Part shown: piece by piece, positions 23,621-36,287 of the stretch
Position numbering within the stretch: position 1 is the stretch's first letter
Layout of the letters: every line of letters begins with the position of its first letter
NCBI RefSeq assembly: GCF_012273895.1
Contig: NW_024045138.1
Span: forward strand, 992,001-1,056,000
Direction of reading: 5' to 3'
Length of the DNA stretch: 64,000 nucleotides
Source of the DNA: Zerene cesonia
Lineage: Eukaryota > Arthropoda > Insecta > Lepidoptera > Pieridae
Position numbers and translations under genes: made by a program
Notes under the pieces: generated by a model
What the model was told of the DNA's origin: nothing
The model's database searches: none
The model's input: only the letters and a program-made list of their open reading frames with translations

Positions 23621-23891
23621 GTATAGGATATAATAGCAAATGTTACGTTTATACTAATGCATATCTATGTAAAGATATTTTATGTGGTAAATAAGTAAAT
23701 GTACCTTTCAGAAAATAAGTAATACCAGCTGTTTTACGATTACAAATATTAACTATAAAAATATTATAAAATAACCTATGTACTTAGTAGTCTTGCTTCA
23801 CATATAGCTATATCGCATAAGTAATTCCATAAAAGTGTTTGCAATAAAATAAGAAAATCTAGCTGTTATGCTATTTAATTAGTAAAAAATG

Positions 23892-24011
23892 TCTCGGTCT
23901 GGCAGGACACAGAAGGCTGATCACCTACTTGTCCGTAAAGAAAATCGATCAGTGAAACAGACGTACATCATCTGCCCCATACCCCACTAGGGGACACGGG
24001 ACTTCACTTTT
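23892..24011 (+). mobile_element. SINE family 2, 3' part
   Basis: Lacks the tRNA-like head and begins CTCGGTCTGGCAGGACACAG. It contains GAAAATCGATCAGTGAAACA and ends TAGGGGACACGGGACTTCAC, as at 55470-55660. Confidence 0.75.
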
Positions 24012-25340
24012 AGATGACTCAGTGCGCACAATGTGCGCAGTCGATGGTAATACAGAGACTAGCCTTCGAACTACTGACTCGAGGAATATGAACCATTGCA
24101 TGGCCTGTAACCCCATGCGCTTAATATGACCACTATCTTCTATACCCTAGAGTATATTCTAATAGTAAAGTATATACACACAATGACTATACTGTTTAAT
24201 TCTCTCACATATTAATACATATGTTTCACTAATTTTCACATGAAATTAATTTTTACTAATAATTTTTAATAATAATTCACTAATTTTCATAGCACCGAGT
24301 CATCATGTATCGATAACGATAAAGTCCTCGACATCACTATTTAAGAGCCGCTAAAGACAGAAGCAATGATTCCGCGAGACACAAATAAACGAACGGAGAT
24401 GTTTTTTTAATGAACTAAATAAGATCGCATTCATACCGTCTGCGGGAAGGTGAGTAATGTTCGCCATTTCACACTTTGTTACGAATTTAAATATGTTACA
24501 TACAGAAACAATAATTTGGGACAAGAATGTTTTTTGTTTTGTTGAACGCGTTAACCTTAGAAAGTGCTGAGCCGAGCTTAAACATTTTTGTTTTGGGTTA
24601 TTCATTTTTAGGTATAAAAGATCACCGATACATAATATATGCTTATTCCTTTTGAGAGCAGACATGCGTAGGTTAAATACATTAATATAAATGCTTACTT
24701 TTACTTTAAACTGGCCTATAAAATGTACATATTATATAATAAGATGTTAAACCATAACAAATTTCAACGACAATCTAAAATCTAAATACTATCAATATGA
24801 TATTAATATTCGCCATTCAATATAACGGAAAAATGCAATAGAATTTATTTCATTTCGAAACACATTGTGCAACTCGACATTTTCCCGCCAATTCTTTGAG
24901 CTGTCAATTTGACATTACTCGCGTATCGATGTCATATGTTTCAGGTGGAAATAATTTATTTGCTTGTATTTTTAATGATAAAAAAACAACGATATAAAAA
25001 ATACTGTAATTTTTACTTGCATAAGTTCCCGAGTATGTTCTATTTATAAAAATCACCTAAATTTATTACACATTTCAGGAAAATACAATGTCTTCGAAAC
25101 TAAGCTTTATCCAGTAATGATACAGAGTATAAATTGCTTTAATAGTAAGTTGAACATTCTGAAATATAACTCTTGCCGCCAGATAACTGAATCTTGCAAT
25201 TAGCAATTTTAACACCTTTCTCAGCGTTTCCTTGAGTGCTTCGAGCTTCTCATCTTAGATAAGATTTCATAATTGTAGAATGTAGAGTACGTATTGAATT
25301 TCGTTGAGCTAATTAATTTTTTTAAGTTGCTTTTTAGCAT
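24012..25340. other. AT-rich intron-like sequence
   Basis: A minus-strand open frame of 104 codons at 24351-24665 has no recognisable motif and AT-biased composition; it is not called as a gene. Nothing else is recognisable. Confidence 0.45.
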
Positions 25341-25341
25341 A

Positions 25342-25539
25342 ACTAGTTGCGCCCCGCGGTTTCACCTGCGTAAGTCCGTATCCCGTAGGAATATCGGGAT
25401 AAAAAGTTGCCTATATGTTATTCAAGTTGTTCAGCTATCTACGTACCAAATTTCATTGCAATCGGTTCAGCAGTTTTTGCGGGAAAGAGCAACAAACACA
25501 CATCCTTACAAACTTTCGCATTTATAATATTAGTAGGAG
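25342..25539 (-). mobile_element. Helitron-like element, family A
   Basis: Begins ACTAGTTGCGCCCCGCGGTT and ends ATAATATTAGTAGGAGTAGGAT. Full length. Confidence 0.86.
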
Positions 25540-26084
25540 TAGGATAGTAGAATGAGTATACACAATTATTGTCTATAACAAAGGTTACCTACGTTCCTGG
25601 CTAGGCAGCGTACCAGACTCTGAATGGATATAGATATAAATTTCCTTTAAACGCAAAAAGACCCGCGTCAATCTATTGAAACCCATGAAGCTACCGAGAA
25701 ACAAACGCCAGAAAGTACAGAGGAATTAAGAACCTATTCAGTTTTTGGGGACGTCAGTTAAAAAGACTAGCATTATATGTTTTTCATCGTAAATAGTGTA
25801 GGATAATGACTAAGCAGTGATCACTCGCTATTGTTATGTAGCTCCTTGCTATCTGTCTGTATATCTGATTAAAAAAACTATAACAGCTTTAAGACAATTT
25901 CCACTTTTTAACCAAACCAATTATTGATGTGTGAACATAATTGTTTTTCTGAGTTTTTTTGTTAAAATAATTGCGAATTAAATAATCGTAATATTTGCAC
26001 CACATTCTTAAAATACTCTTTAAATTTGAACAAAAAATGTAAAATCAATATTATGTATAATATTATACCTCATAAATATCAATA
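25540..26084. other. Intron-like sequence
   Basis: Nothing recognisable. Confidence 0.4.
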
Positions 26085-26266
26085 CATACTATAATACATA
26101 TTTCTCTGTCTGTCCCTATGTCCATATGTATGCTTAAAACTACGCAACGTATTTTGATAGTTTTTTTTAATAGATAGAGTGATTCAAGAGGAAGGTTCAT
26201 GTGTATAATAACATCTATTAAACTACCCCGAATCTAGCGCGTATGAAACCGCGGGCAAAAGCTAGT
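26085..26266 (+). mobile_element. Helitron-like element, family B
   Basis: Contains TCTGTCCCTATGTCCATATG, GATTCAAGAGGAAGGTTCAT and ends GAAACCGCGGGCAAAAGCTAG. A good full-length family B copy. Confidence 0.75.
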
Positions 26267-26486
26267 GTATAATAAATAAACCCATAATATTATTATTAGG
26301 ATCTAAGCCATAAGCCGATTGAGGGTTGAGGGAAAAATTAAATAAAGTCCTCAGTAACGAACCGGAGTTAGTTCGCTATTTAATTATGGATTTATGAACA
26401 TCGTGGAAAATTCAAACTCAGCGTTCGGGTGCGAGCTGTGATAGGCGGAAGCGAGAGCGGGGGAGATTTGATAAAATATTTTAGTT

Positions 26487-26585
26487 AGGTGAATGTAATT
26501 GACGTGCCTTAGGAGAGGCCTATATCCAGAAGTGGATAGTTAAGGGCTGATGATGATGACGATGATGATGAGGTGAATGTAATTG
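26487..26585 (+). mobile_element. Short retroposon tail with 15-bp target duplication
   Basis: AGGTGAATGTAATTG occurs at 26487-26501 and again at 26571-26585. Between them is a 69 bp piece, AGGAGAGGCCTATATCCAGA followed by AGTGGATAGTTAAGGGCTGA and a GATGAT tail. This is what a strongly 5'-truncated SINE or LINE copy inserted by target-primed reverse transcription leaves. Confidence 0.85.
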
Positions 26586-26732
26586 GAAAAATATACTCAA
26601 AAACATATTAAAACATACATTGGATAACATTACCGACTAACTCCTTCATTAAATCCGTATGTATAAAAGAACGGCCGCACAGAACTTAACGATTTTTAAA
26701 TATGTCTCCCTTATATAAGAACTTTTTTACAC

Positions 26733-26875
26733 GCTTTTTATTAGCTTCACCTGTATGTTTGTTTGTAACCGACTTCTTTGGGCGCGATTTTGACCCACTT
26801 TAATCGGCCAGATTTCGTTCAAACTTTGTAGATTTATTGAGGACCGATGACAATACACTAATTTGATAAAATTAT
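26733..26875 (+). repeat. Dispersed repeat R
   Basis: A copy with ATTAGCTTCACCTGTATGTT, GTAACCGACTTCTTTGGGCG, GACCCACTTTAATCGGCCAG and CAAACTTTGTAGATTTATTG. It serves as a reference for the copy interrupted by the mariner at 46924. Other copies are near 21962, 36752, 46818 and 49866 (plus) and 30050 and 53740 (minus). Confidence 0.65.
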
Positions 26876-28733
26876 TCCAGTTTTCAATTTGCAAAATATG
26901 TTTTCTATTTTTTAGTTCGGTTTTCTATAAAAGCACGTTTTTTAATTTTTTTAAACTATTATTATTATTAAAATTGGAAAGCAGTGGCAACCGGGGCGAA
27001 CAGCTAGTGCAAACTGAAGTATTCATCGCGATCTCCCATGACCACGCTCAGACCGCAGTGTAAGCCGCTTCTCACAGTTTCTGGTTAATTAAGACGGTGT
27101 TTCAAGTGGCACTTACTGTGAGCTAAATAAATAATGGATGTTCCGACGCTGAATTTGGACATATTTAATGCAATCAAATCCAGGGAGCATAACTAGTGAG
27201 CTAGTGGAGAGCGAGACAGAGAGCTGGTTGGTGTCTCTTTCACACAGCTTGTAGTTAACATCCATATTTTCACAGAAAAAGCTTCTATAACGGTTGGTTG
27301 TGCCTGTCGGTGGATGCAGCATTTTTTAACTAGTAGTGAGGTGTAGATTGTATAATGATAACTTATCAACGATAACAACAGTGTTATCTCGCATATATTC
27401 TTACAGGATCATCTTACCTTTTAAATGATTCGTATTAATTTGTTAATATTAAGTCTAGGGTTGCTAGTTACACTTGGATACTGCTAATCTCAATACACTA
27501 ACAATTACATGGATCACAGTGTATTTGAACAATGAAATAGTTTCTGCATTGTCCCCTGTGGGCACAGACCGTTTAAATACAATTTATTAACCCATAAACA
27601 CAACGGAAAGTGCTACGGTTCATTGGATGGCTTTAATTGCTGTATTCATAGTTGCACAATGCGGTGTGCACTCGGTTTTATATTCTAAGCAGTAAGCAAA
27701 ACGATAGCAACACAACATATAGCAACAATTAATAACACAGTTGGCGAACGCGTGGTATAGACTATTGAAACTGAATATATGACCGAAGTTTTGAACTTTT
27801 TACCACGCATGATATTTGATGAGATATTGGCACTAGTTTAATCTTGATCTAAATACTTTCGAATCGTCCGCTGTTTTCCCAACATTTATATAACCTACCT
27901 AAATTAAATAAATATATGGCACAGACTTAAATGTAAACTTATAGGTACTCAAAACACGCCTAATTTGCGTCGGAAGTTAAAAGAAAAGAAAATATAAAAC
28001 TCAGTGTCAGTATATTAAACGTGCGAAAAGGTAGGTATAAGGTATTTATTACCAACAGCATATGAAAAATATCATAAACTATATGCACTATTAAAACAGA
28101 CAACTAAAAAATGTAGTTAAACGCGAAACGAGCAATAATCGTAAAATTGTTATCGCCGCCATCTATCGGTATATGTCGGAACCACGATTCAATTAGCAGT
28201 AACATTAGATGGCATGCATTTTGCAGTAATAGTCGAGAGCAGGGAATTTTATGAATAATTTAAACGGGAAACTAGCAAAAGCTTAATTTTTTATTGAGTT
28301 TCAGTATGAAATAAAGAGATGCTGCTCTTTCCGTGTAAGCTACTTATAATCGAATCAAATATAATTCAGTAATTATAGGTAACGATTTTCTTTTAAAACA
28401 GGGAATTGGCTTCCTGCGTTATGGTCCTCAGCATAATATTTATTTATCTAAGTAACACTAGTGAATTGATCAAGTCAAACAATAGCCAATCCTTCTATCA
28501 CTATATCTAGTTACTTACTTTGCAAAAGATCGATGGTCCTCTTACCTTTTATATTTTTACATAGCGAATCCGTATTAAAAAGTATGTGTTGTTATTTACG
28601 TAGCTATATTGCTTACCTGAAACAAAAAAGTTAAATTTAGTGTTGATAACATGATTAAATACAATCTTTTCTTCTTTGTCATTTAAGATTCTCAAACTGC
28701 ATTAAGTTACGTTTATTGTATAGCTGTTTATAG
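26876..28733. other. Intron-like block
   Basis: A short remnant of the foldback arm lies near 27030-27055 (CTCCCATGACCACGCTCAGA). Near 28152-28215 GCCATCTA and TAGATGGC are in inverted arrangement about 55 bp apart, possibly a small MITE. No exon is supported. Confidence 0.45.
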
Positions 28734-28734
28734 G

Positions 28735-28875
28735 TTACTATCGGTTCGCCCCGGCTTCACCCGTGTTACTTATTCAGCCTATCTCACACAGGGAAGATAC
28801 AGCTTTCTAATGGTGAAAGAATATTTGAAATCGGTCCGATAGTTTTTATGTGATAGCATTACAAACAATCACACA
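28735..28875 (-). mobile_element. Helitron-like element, family D
   Basis: Begins TTACTATCGGTTCGCCCCGG, has TTTCTAATGGTGAAAGAATA and TTGAAATCGGTCCGATAGTT, and ends near ATTACAAACAATC. Confidence 0.6.
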
Positions 28876-29168
28876 AAAATAAATGTTTTCTGTTTATCCA
28901 TAAGACTCATTCACTTCAATTTTGATTCTTCCTACCATATTTAGATATAACATCTAATTTAACAACTAATTTAAGCCTCGCATCGTTAATTGAAAGATTT
29001 TGCGTGAAGCCGGCGCCGATATACATTCCTCTTCGCGCATACATAAAATATTTGCGGTTATAAATAATTTCTGTAATGTATACAAATAACTCCACAACGG
29101 TCGTACATTAAAATGTGGAATACATTGTATTACCATGTACTTAGGCTCCTTAGTGGATTGCTTTTAGA

Positions 29169-29337
29169 GTGACGCGGCGCGCTGACCGTCTGTGTTGACA
29201 GCGGAAACGTATTCAGAACCTCTATGAAGCGTTTTAGAATAACGTGTAATATCAGCTTTGATATCAGCGTGTGCGATACGTAGAGGTACATACGTTTCAG
29301 CTGTCAGCGCCGACTGTCAGCGTGTTGTCAGCGTGAC
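29169..29337. mobile_element. Imperfect palindromic MITE
   Basis: The left arm 29169-29224 (GTGACGCGGCGCGCTGACCG to CTCTA) is nearly the reverse complement of the right arm 29281-29337 (TAGAGG to GTGTTGTCAGCGTGAC). The shared core reads GCTGAC.GTC, TGACAGC, GAAACGTAT, ACCTCTA. The centre is about 56 bp and AT-rich. Non-coding. Confidence 0.65.
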
Positions 29338-30520
29338 ATTGAATCAGCTTTAATATTATTATTATTGATATTAAGCACAATATAAGTGTTTATCGATTCT
29401 GCACAAAACGTACTGAATCGTGTTGGGCAAGTGTGAATTTAGTTTGTTTTCAGGTTGAAGTTATAATTTTTATAATTAGTAATAATATAAAAAGTTATAA
29501 TTAGTTATAATAACTAACGACCCGCCCGGCTCCGCACGGTTGCAATATATATATACATAAAAACCTTCCTCTTAAAGATCTAAGTATACAGACACACAGA
29601 CGGCGCAAAGCGACTATGTTTTTTTATACTTAAAGTGACTGCGATCCTCTTTCTTTTATCATGAAGTGTAAAGGAATACGTATAGTAGATATTTCACAGT
29701 TTAAGAACTTCTAGGAAAATACGTTTAAACAAAAAATCGGTATTTTATAGATTTAATTTATAGTTTTAGGTACCTAGGCATTCTAGGTATGTGCACAAGT
29801 ATCATCAGAGCCAATAAAGTTGACAGTTGATACCTTCCAATTAGAGAGTAATAAATAATAATTAGTTGCCAGTAATCAACCGCTGCTTGTTCAATCAATG
29901 TGTGTTTACTTTAATGAATTAAATTGTAATTAATGTCCCATATAACAAATTCTACCCTGTTTTATTTGAATAAAATAAACATATTAGATAAAAATTTACC
30001 GCGCTTTACTGACAGAATGAGCTTAAGTATCTCACTAGCTCTTATACAGAGTAGATTATATCCTGGCTATACTAGTCAAGCTAACAAGATATTTACGAAA
30101 TTATTACATTATCACCCATCATTCATAAGTGTACAAAGTTTAAATAAAATTTGTCCCTATAAAGTAGGTCCAAATCTATACTAAACGTGTCGGTTGCATA
30201 CAAATATACATTTGTATGTTAAGTATGTTAAAAATCTGTTTATACAGTTTTGAGCCAGTAATCTTGTTCCAATGAAACGGATTATTGTATAAGGTTACTA
30301 GTCTAATAGTCAATCTTTCTCAATAACCTAACTGTACTAGACAATACTAGAAATAGTATCAACTTATTAAATCCAGTTTCATTGCCTTATGTAGTTTTGA
30401 TTCGCACAAAATAAGTACATGACGTGGATAATTCGCGTAGTGGTGTGGCCACTGCCGACCGCAGGCTCACGCCGCTTATATCAAAGGTAGGGTTGTCACT
30501 TAAAATTAAAATATTTACGA
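29338..30520. other. Intron-like block
   Basis: Near 29516-29640 is a minus-strand Helitron family B piece (GACCCGCCCGGCTCCGCACG to AAGCGACTATGTTTTTTTAT). Near 30050-30240 is repeat R on the minus strand. The open frame 29933-30184 runs through this repeat and is not called as a gene. Confidence 0.5.
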
Positions 30521-30722
30521 CTAGTTGCGCCCTGCGGTTCCACCCGCATAAGTCCGTATCCCGTAGGAATTTTGGGATAAAAAGTCGCCTATATGTTATT
30601 CCAGTTGTTCAGTTGTCTACGTACCGAATTTTATTGCAATCGGTTCTGTAGTTTTTGCGTGAAAGAGCAACAAACACACACACATATATCCCTACAAACT
30701 TTCGCATTTATAATATTATTAG
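30521..30722 (-). mobile_element. Helitron-like element, family A
   Basis: Begins ACTAGTTGCGCCCTGCGGTT and ends ATAATATTATTAGGATTAGGAT, then continues straight into a GGATA array. Full length. Confidence 0.86.
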
Positions 30723-30772
30723 GATTAGGATAGGATAGGATAGGATAGGATATGATTAGTAGGATGAAATAG
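30720..30772 (+). repeat. (GGATA)n array at a Helitron 5' end
   Basis: About five to six GGATA units followed by TGATTAGTAGGAT. On the minus strand this is a run of TATCC just outside the Helitron 5' terminus, made of the terminal pentamer itself. Confidence 0.85.
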
Positions 30773-31062
30773 TTAATGCTAAGTAAAGAGCCCTGAGGTT
30801 TCCATTTAATGTAAAAAAATAAAAATATAATAAGTATATCAAGATTCCGGTTTAATCCCAAGAGGAATTTAATCGGGATAAAAAGTATCCCAAATCAGCT
30901 CATACCCTGTCTGTGTACCAAATTTCATCCAGTCTGTTTCGTAGCTTCACCTTGATTGAGGGACAAACATCCAAACAAAGAAACTATCACATTTATAATA
31001 TTAGTGTGATTATGTAACGATCGGGGAATCAAATGGCCGCGTGTAACGATTGAAATATTATA

Positions 31063-31259
31063 TACTAGCTGCGCCCCTGTTCCACCTGCGTAAGTCTGTA
31101 TCCCGTAGGAATAACGGGATATAAAGCCTATTTGTTATTCCAGTTGTCCAGCTGTCTACGTACGAAATATCATTGCAATCGGTTCAGTAGTTTTTGCGTG
31201 AAAGAGCAACAAACACAAACACAATCTACAAACTTTCGCATTTATAATATTAGTAGGAT
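31063..31259 (-). mobile_element. Helitron-like element, family A
   Basis: Begins ACTAGCTGCGCCCCTGTTCC and ends ATAATATTAGTAGGAT. It has lost a few bases in the GC-rich 3' hairpin region. Confidence 0.84.
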
Positions 31260-33702
31260 TACCAGCCCTAGACGCAAATAAACCGGGAATGTAATGTTAC
31301 CTGATTTTATATTAATTTTGTATTACTAGGGCTTCGCTATCACGTTCTGATGTCATTTAATTTCCTTCATTTTTAATTATCGTCGTGTTTGCTATTATAG
31401 CTTATAACCAGTATCATGTGAACATAATTATAGTCTATTTTAATAATACCTTCAAAAAAACGTTTCTTTTTTCATTTCTTCAATAGTTAAAAATTACATA
31501 TTTTAAAATAAATAAAGCAGATTATACCTTTCTATGCATCTAACTTACAAAATAATTTAGCAACAAAACAAAGATTAGTTATTCATGATTATGATTTACT
31601 GAATAAAAAGTTTTACTTTTTTTACAAAGGCAAGGTTCAATAGAGATAACGGGTCAGCAACACAGAGCCAAACTCGCAATTTCCACTCATTAACATCCTT
31701 TCATTCAAAACAAACAAATTATAATCTCTGTTAAGTCTTTAACATAATATAGTTCACCAATTAGCCATCAGATCCGCCAAAATCTATCTACTGGGGCCCA
31801 GTGTGTCCATAACACTGTATTGTAGCCCAGTGTGTCCGTACCACCATTTATTATCTACCAAGTAACACTCCGCCAGTCATCGACCCAGCAAAACTGCCAA
31901 CACAGCATCGCTTAATATATTCACGTGCACGCCCCCATCAAACTGTGTTTGTTTTCAAAATGTTTGCCACAGGTTTGAGGGTATATTAACATTTTTAGTT
32001 AAAATGCATTACGTCATACGTGTGCAGCACATGACGTTTATATTATACAATAATTGTTACATGTTTGAGATTATATGACGAATTATTTCATTAAAAACTA
32101 CTATGTTTTTGAACTATGTTTCATTTGAATATTTTCGTAGTTTCTGCGTGAGATGCGACCCAGCTATAAAACGAATAATTGATATTAAAAAACAAACAAT
32201 AAATGATAAAAGAAAAAATCTCACAATATCAATTACGGTATTAACTAGTTACAAATTTCTTCCAAACATCGCCAATATAGAATTGATAAGTACAATACTT
32301 ATAAAAGAATCAAATTAGTTCCTATATTATAGATGTTGTTTATATCACGTCAACGATTGATTCATATATTTTCATTCCTTACTTTCAAATAAAATGCACG
32401 TGTCATAAACTTGTCATAAACTACGCTGGTCAAAAGTCTGGAACGATCTGTTTGAAGCAGCTGGCTCGTTAGCATTGAAATGGTTACATTTTTATCGATA
32501 TTCCGCACTATTTTATCGATATTTTATTATTTTACGGTGGGTTAAAGTTTTTAATAGCTAGCGGATCGCTTGAGTTGTGCTGGGCATGCGGCAATTTATT
32601 TTATGATTGTTTTTATTATTAATGTGTATTGTGATTGTTTTAATTATTTAATTTTAAAGCGGACTCTTAACCATGACTTTTGACACTGTAATAAACTTTC
32701 ACAAGTATTGATCTATTTAATTTTCCGACAAGCGTATAATAATATAAGTTTTAATATATTAATAAATAAACGTTATCAACTTTTTAATTCTTTTTGTGTT
32801 TTACCTTTCTATATTACTCCATTTCCGTTGTTTATTACATTTTTAAATTTGTACTATCTTTTGTACTTCATTTTCATCAAACTTTTCAGTTTCAAATCTA
32901 ATTCTTCTTTACTCGTGTAAACAGTCACTAATGTGCGTTAGGTTAGGTTTGTTTATTCATCATATTATTTTTATATTAAATACTAGCATACCACGCGTTG
33001 CTGTGGCTGAGTAATAATTAAAAATATTAAGATTACAAATTATTGGGATAATTAATCGAAATAAAAACTATCCTATTTCTTAAGTTGGACCAAATCACAC
33101 ATAAAATGCCAAATTTCATCACAATCGGTTGAGTTGGTGAAGAGTTCATTGGGAACATACATCGTGACACTGGATTTTTATATATTAAGAATAATATCGA
33201 CAGCCGGACATCCCTAGCACTTATCGCAAGTGCTCGCATAACGACGTCGATAACGAAGTCGCGGCATTGTTGTCGACAAACGAATCGATTCGCAACTGAT
33301 TCTGATTATTTTATTTTTAACCGTTTCAAATATTTTCTTTGAAATTGTTTAATTGTAATTCATAATATGGCATATTATATAAAAATAATGACTTTTCTTG
33401 TATATATTCATGTGAATCCACGTGGGTTCACGGATTAAGATGCAATTTAGCGTACTGATAGACCAGATGGAGATAAATATGTCGGCGTTAGATTGTAAAA
33501 ACCGTTAGATTATAATATATGTAGCTCGAAAGACTGTAGACTAGAAAAATTGTGATCCGTAACATACTTTTTTACGCCCTGATTTTTGTTAGACTAATGT
33601 AAATATGTTGCAGTTACATAAATCCAGAGAGTGTACGTTTTTCAACTTTTTCCCGCCAGTTTTTAATGTAACGATATTTGCAATTCTAAGGTGACATCTG
33701 CA
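31260..33702. other. AT-rich intron-like block
   Basis: Near 31793-31850 CCCAGTGTGTCC occurs twice in close tandem. Near 32985-33180 a diverged Helitron-like piece on the minus strand is possible (TACTAGCATACCACGCGTTG, CACAATCGGTTGAGTTGGTG). No exon is supported. Confidence 0.45.
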
Positions 33703-33853
33703 CTAATATTATAAAAAGGAAGCTTGTGTATATTTGTAACGTTTTTATCCAATAACCGCTTGACTGATTCCGAAAATTCTTTCACCATTAGATAGCTGCA
33801 ACCTCACTGAGTTATAAGGGTACCACGTGCGAAGCCGGGGCGAAAAGCTAGTA
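33703..33853 (+). mobile_element. Helitron-like element, family D
   Basis: Contains CACTAATATTATAAAAAGGA, TTCACCATTAGATAGCTGCA and ends GTGCGAAGCCGGGGCGAAAA with GCTAG. Confidence 0.72.
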
Positions 33854-35079
33854 ATATTATTAAAAAATTTGCGTCGCTCTATTTGTAAGATAAGCCACAA
33901 TCAACATTATTTAAATTGTTTTTTCGTTATTTATTATATCTTTTCGTTATATTGGACTGTATTTGAACTTTTTAATTTATCAAATGCAAAGGTGACAGAT
34001 TGACTGATCTATATATCAACGCTTAGTCAAAACTACTGGACCGATCCGGCTGTAATTTAGCATGCAGATTATATTTATTAGATAGCCATTATAATGTAGA
34101 CATCCGTTCAACTCTCAATAATTCAATATTATTTTTCCAGCTACCCGCACGCCTAGTGGCGGGTAGTTTATATATACTTGGATGCCAAAGTTTGCGCAAA
34201 CTAAGGTTCATAATTAACATAGTTAGAAGCTACTCACCGCAGGATGGAATGTTATTTCAGACTGGTTAATGGTCATATTGATTGGCTTAATCGTTTGGAA
34301 TTTGTATGTATGAGCTAATTTGATTTGAAGCCTGATCTTATATTAATTCCAAGCTATTTTCATTTATGAAAACGTCGAATGCGTCTCTTGGTTTTCCTTG
34401 GATGTGTTTGATGAATTAAATAAATTGCCAAGTGGTTTTCAAAATTATATCACAGTGTTGTCCAGGTCTCTAAAATCACTTTGAAGCCTGACCGACTATT
34501 TCTATAAAACAACGATCAGGCATAATCGTGTATCAAATGCTTCTAGATCACAAGTCATCTGTTATTATTATTCTGTCAATCAGAAGTCACCTTATTAATT
34601 GATGAAATCTTAAAGAAACAAAACAAAAAATTGTGATTAGAAGTAAATTTATATTGGGATTGGCTTATTCCGCCCAACTTGAAGGGCACGTGAGCAAAGA
34701 CGCATTGGAAATCTAGTGAACATAGCTACAATTGAAACTACATACCGCAGAAACATAACCTCATAAATATATATAGAAAATTGTTCCACCAATTATACAG
34801 TACACCGCAACACATAAATATTACACACGACACACGTCATTATGTGCAACACAATAAGGACCATAATCCAATCGTGGAAATAATTGGAGTATTTGCATGA
34901 GCTTTGTCAACTGTGCAGTTGAGCTTTGAATACATTTGTACGGAACCTTAATTGGTTTATTTGATGGCGTGTTTTAGGGTCCCGTTAGTAGTCGGGTTTA
35001 TAGATTTACATGAGATTTTGAAATAGTCTAATGTAGTATTTTTATACTGGTTTAGCTCATTGTTATTCCTCACTAATCA
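33854..35079. other. Intron-like sequence
   Basis: A Helitron-like piece of another subfamily may span about 34000-34165 (AAACTACTGGACCGATCCGG). Nothing else is recognisable. Confidence 0.4.
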
Positions 35080-35260
35080 CTACATAGTATAAAATTAAGT
35101 CGCTTTCTCTGTCCCTATGTCCCTATGTATGCTTAAATCTTTCAAACTACGCAACTAATTTTGTTTTTTTTTTTTGTAATAGATAGTGATTCAAGAGGAA
35201 GGTTTATATGTATAACAACATCTATTAAACTACTCCAAATTTAACGAGTGCGAATGATGA
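35080..35260 (+). mobile_element. Helitron-like element, family B, 3' end damaged
   Basis: Contains CGCTTTCTCTGTCCCTATGT and TAGTGATTCAAGAGGAAGGT. It reaches TTAACGAGTGCGAATGATG and then loses the usual GC-rich end. Confidence 0.65.
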
Positions 35261-35375
35261 AGATGGTCTAATCTGATAACAATTTTTTCTACAGTTTTTA
35301 ATCTCGCGAGTTAGACTGTATTCTAACGATTTTTACAGTTTTACAGTGATATATTTGCTTCTTTTATGTATTGTA

Positions 35376-35585
35376 CTAGCTTTTTCCCGCGGCTTGGCAC
35401 GCGTTTAATTCGGAGTAGTTAAATTGATGTTATTATAAATATAAACCTTCCTCTTCTCTTGAAGCTCTTGAAGCACTCTATCTTTTATACAAAACCGCAT
35501 CAAAATCCGCTGAGTAGATTTAAGGATTTTAAGCATAGAAAGGGACATAGGGACATAGAAAGCGACTATGTTTTATACCTACTTT
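35376..35585 (-). mobile_element. Helitron-like element, family B
   Basis: Begins ACTAGCTTTTTCCCGCGGCT, has TATAAACCTTCCTCTTCTCT and ends AGAAAGCGACTATGTTTTAT. It faces the family B copy at 35080, giving an inverted pair about 120 bp apart. Confidence 0.7.
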
Positions 35586-35876
35586 ACCAGATTATCATAA
35601 ATATATGATACTCAATTGGTAATGAACCCAGTACTTTCAGTTTGCGTTATTAATCTCTCAGCATGCGCCGTTCATGGCTGTCCCAGTTACATAAACGTTA
35701 AACTATAATTGAAGCAATTAATCTAGATACAGACCCATTTATTGATTTAGGTCTAATCCCTAAAAGGTCATGAATATGAAAAGCTTAATGGGTCGTTATT
35801 AACGGTTGTTTCATTCATTGGGAATACTAAATCTTAATAATATAGGTAATTGTACAAAACATTATTGTCTATATCT

Positions 35877-36146
35877 CAGTGTGGAGGGCATCGAACTTAA
35901 AATCGACAAGTCATCATACAATAAAGAAATGGATTTTTCAATTTATCTGCGCATGTGGATAACATCACCACTGCTCAAAACGGTGAAGGAAAACATCGTG
36001 AGGAAACCGACATGTCGAAGAATCAAAAGTTCGACGACATGTGACATCTGTCAACCCGCACTTGGCCTGCGTGGTGGATTACGACCTGAACCCTCGTTGG
36101 AAACCTGTGTCCCAGCAGTGGGAACATGGGCTGATTATGACGATTG
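35877..36146 (+). mobile_element. tRNA-derived SINE, family 1
   Basis: Matches the SINE at 231-530 across ACATCACCACTGCTCAAAAC, ATCGTGAGGAAACCGACATG and TGTCCCAGCAGTGGGAACAT, with a degenerate head and a decayed GAT tail. The 113-codon open frame that crosses it is a chance product. Confidence 0.8.
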
Positions 36147-36287
36147 ACTATATAGAAAACTTATCATACGTATGTTTCTATATAGTTATTTTTCGAAATT
36201 GACAAAAGTCATTAGTACATAACAGTGATTACATTTATTCGTTACTAGCAACTATGATAAGGCTATAACGCTACAGATTATCACATA

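Noticed and set aside
24351..24665. 104-codon minus-strand open frame
   Set aside because: No motif or supporting splice or promoter signal.
35806..36147. 113-codon plus-strand open frame
   Set aside because: It runs through a tRNA-derived SINE.
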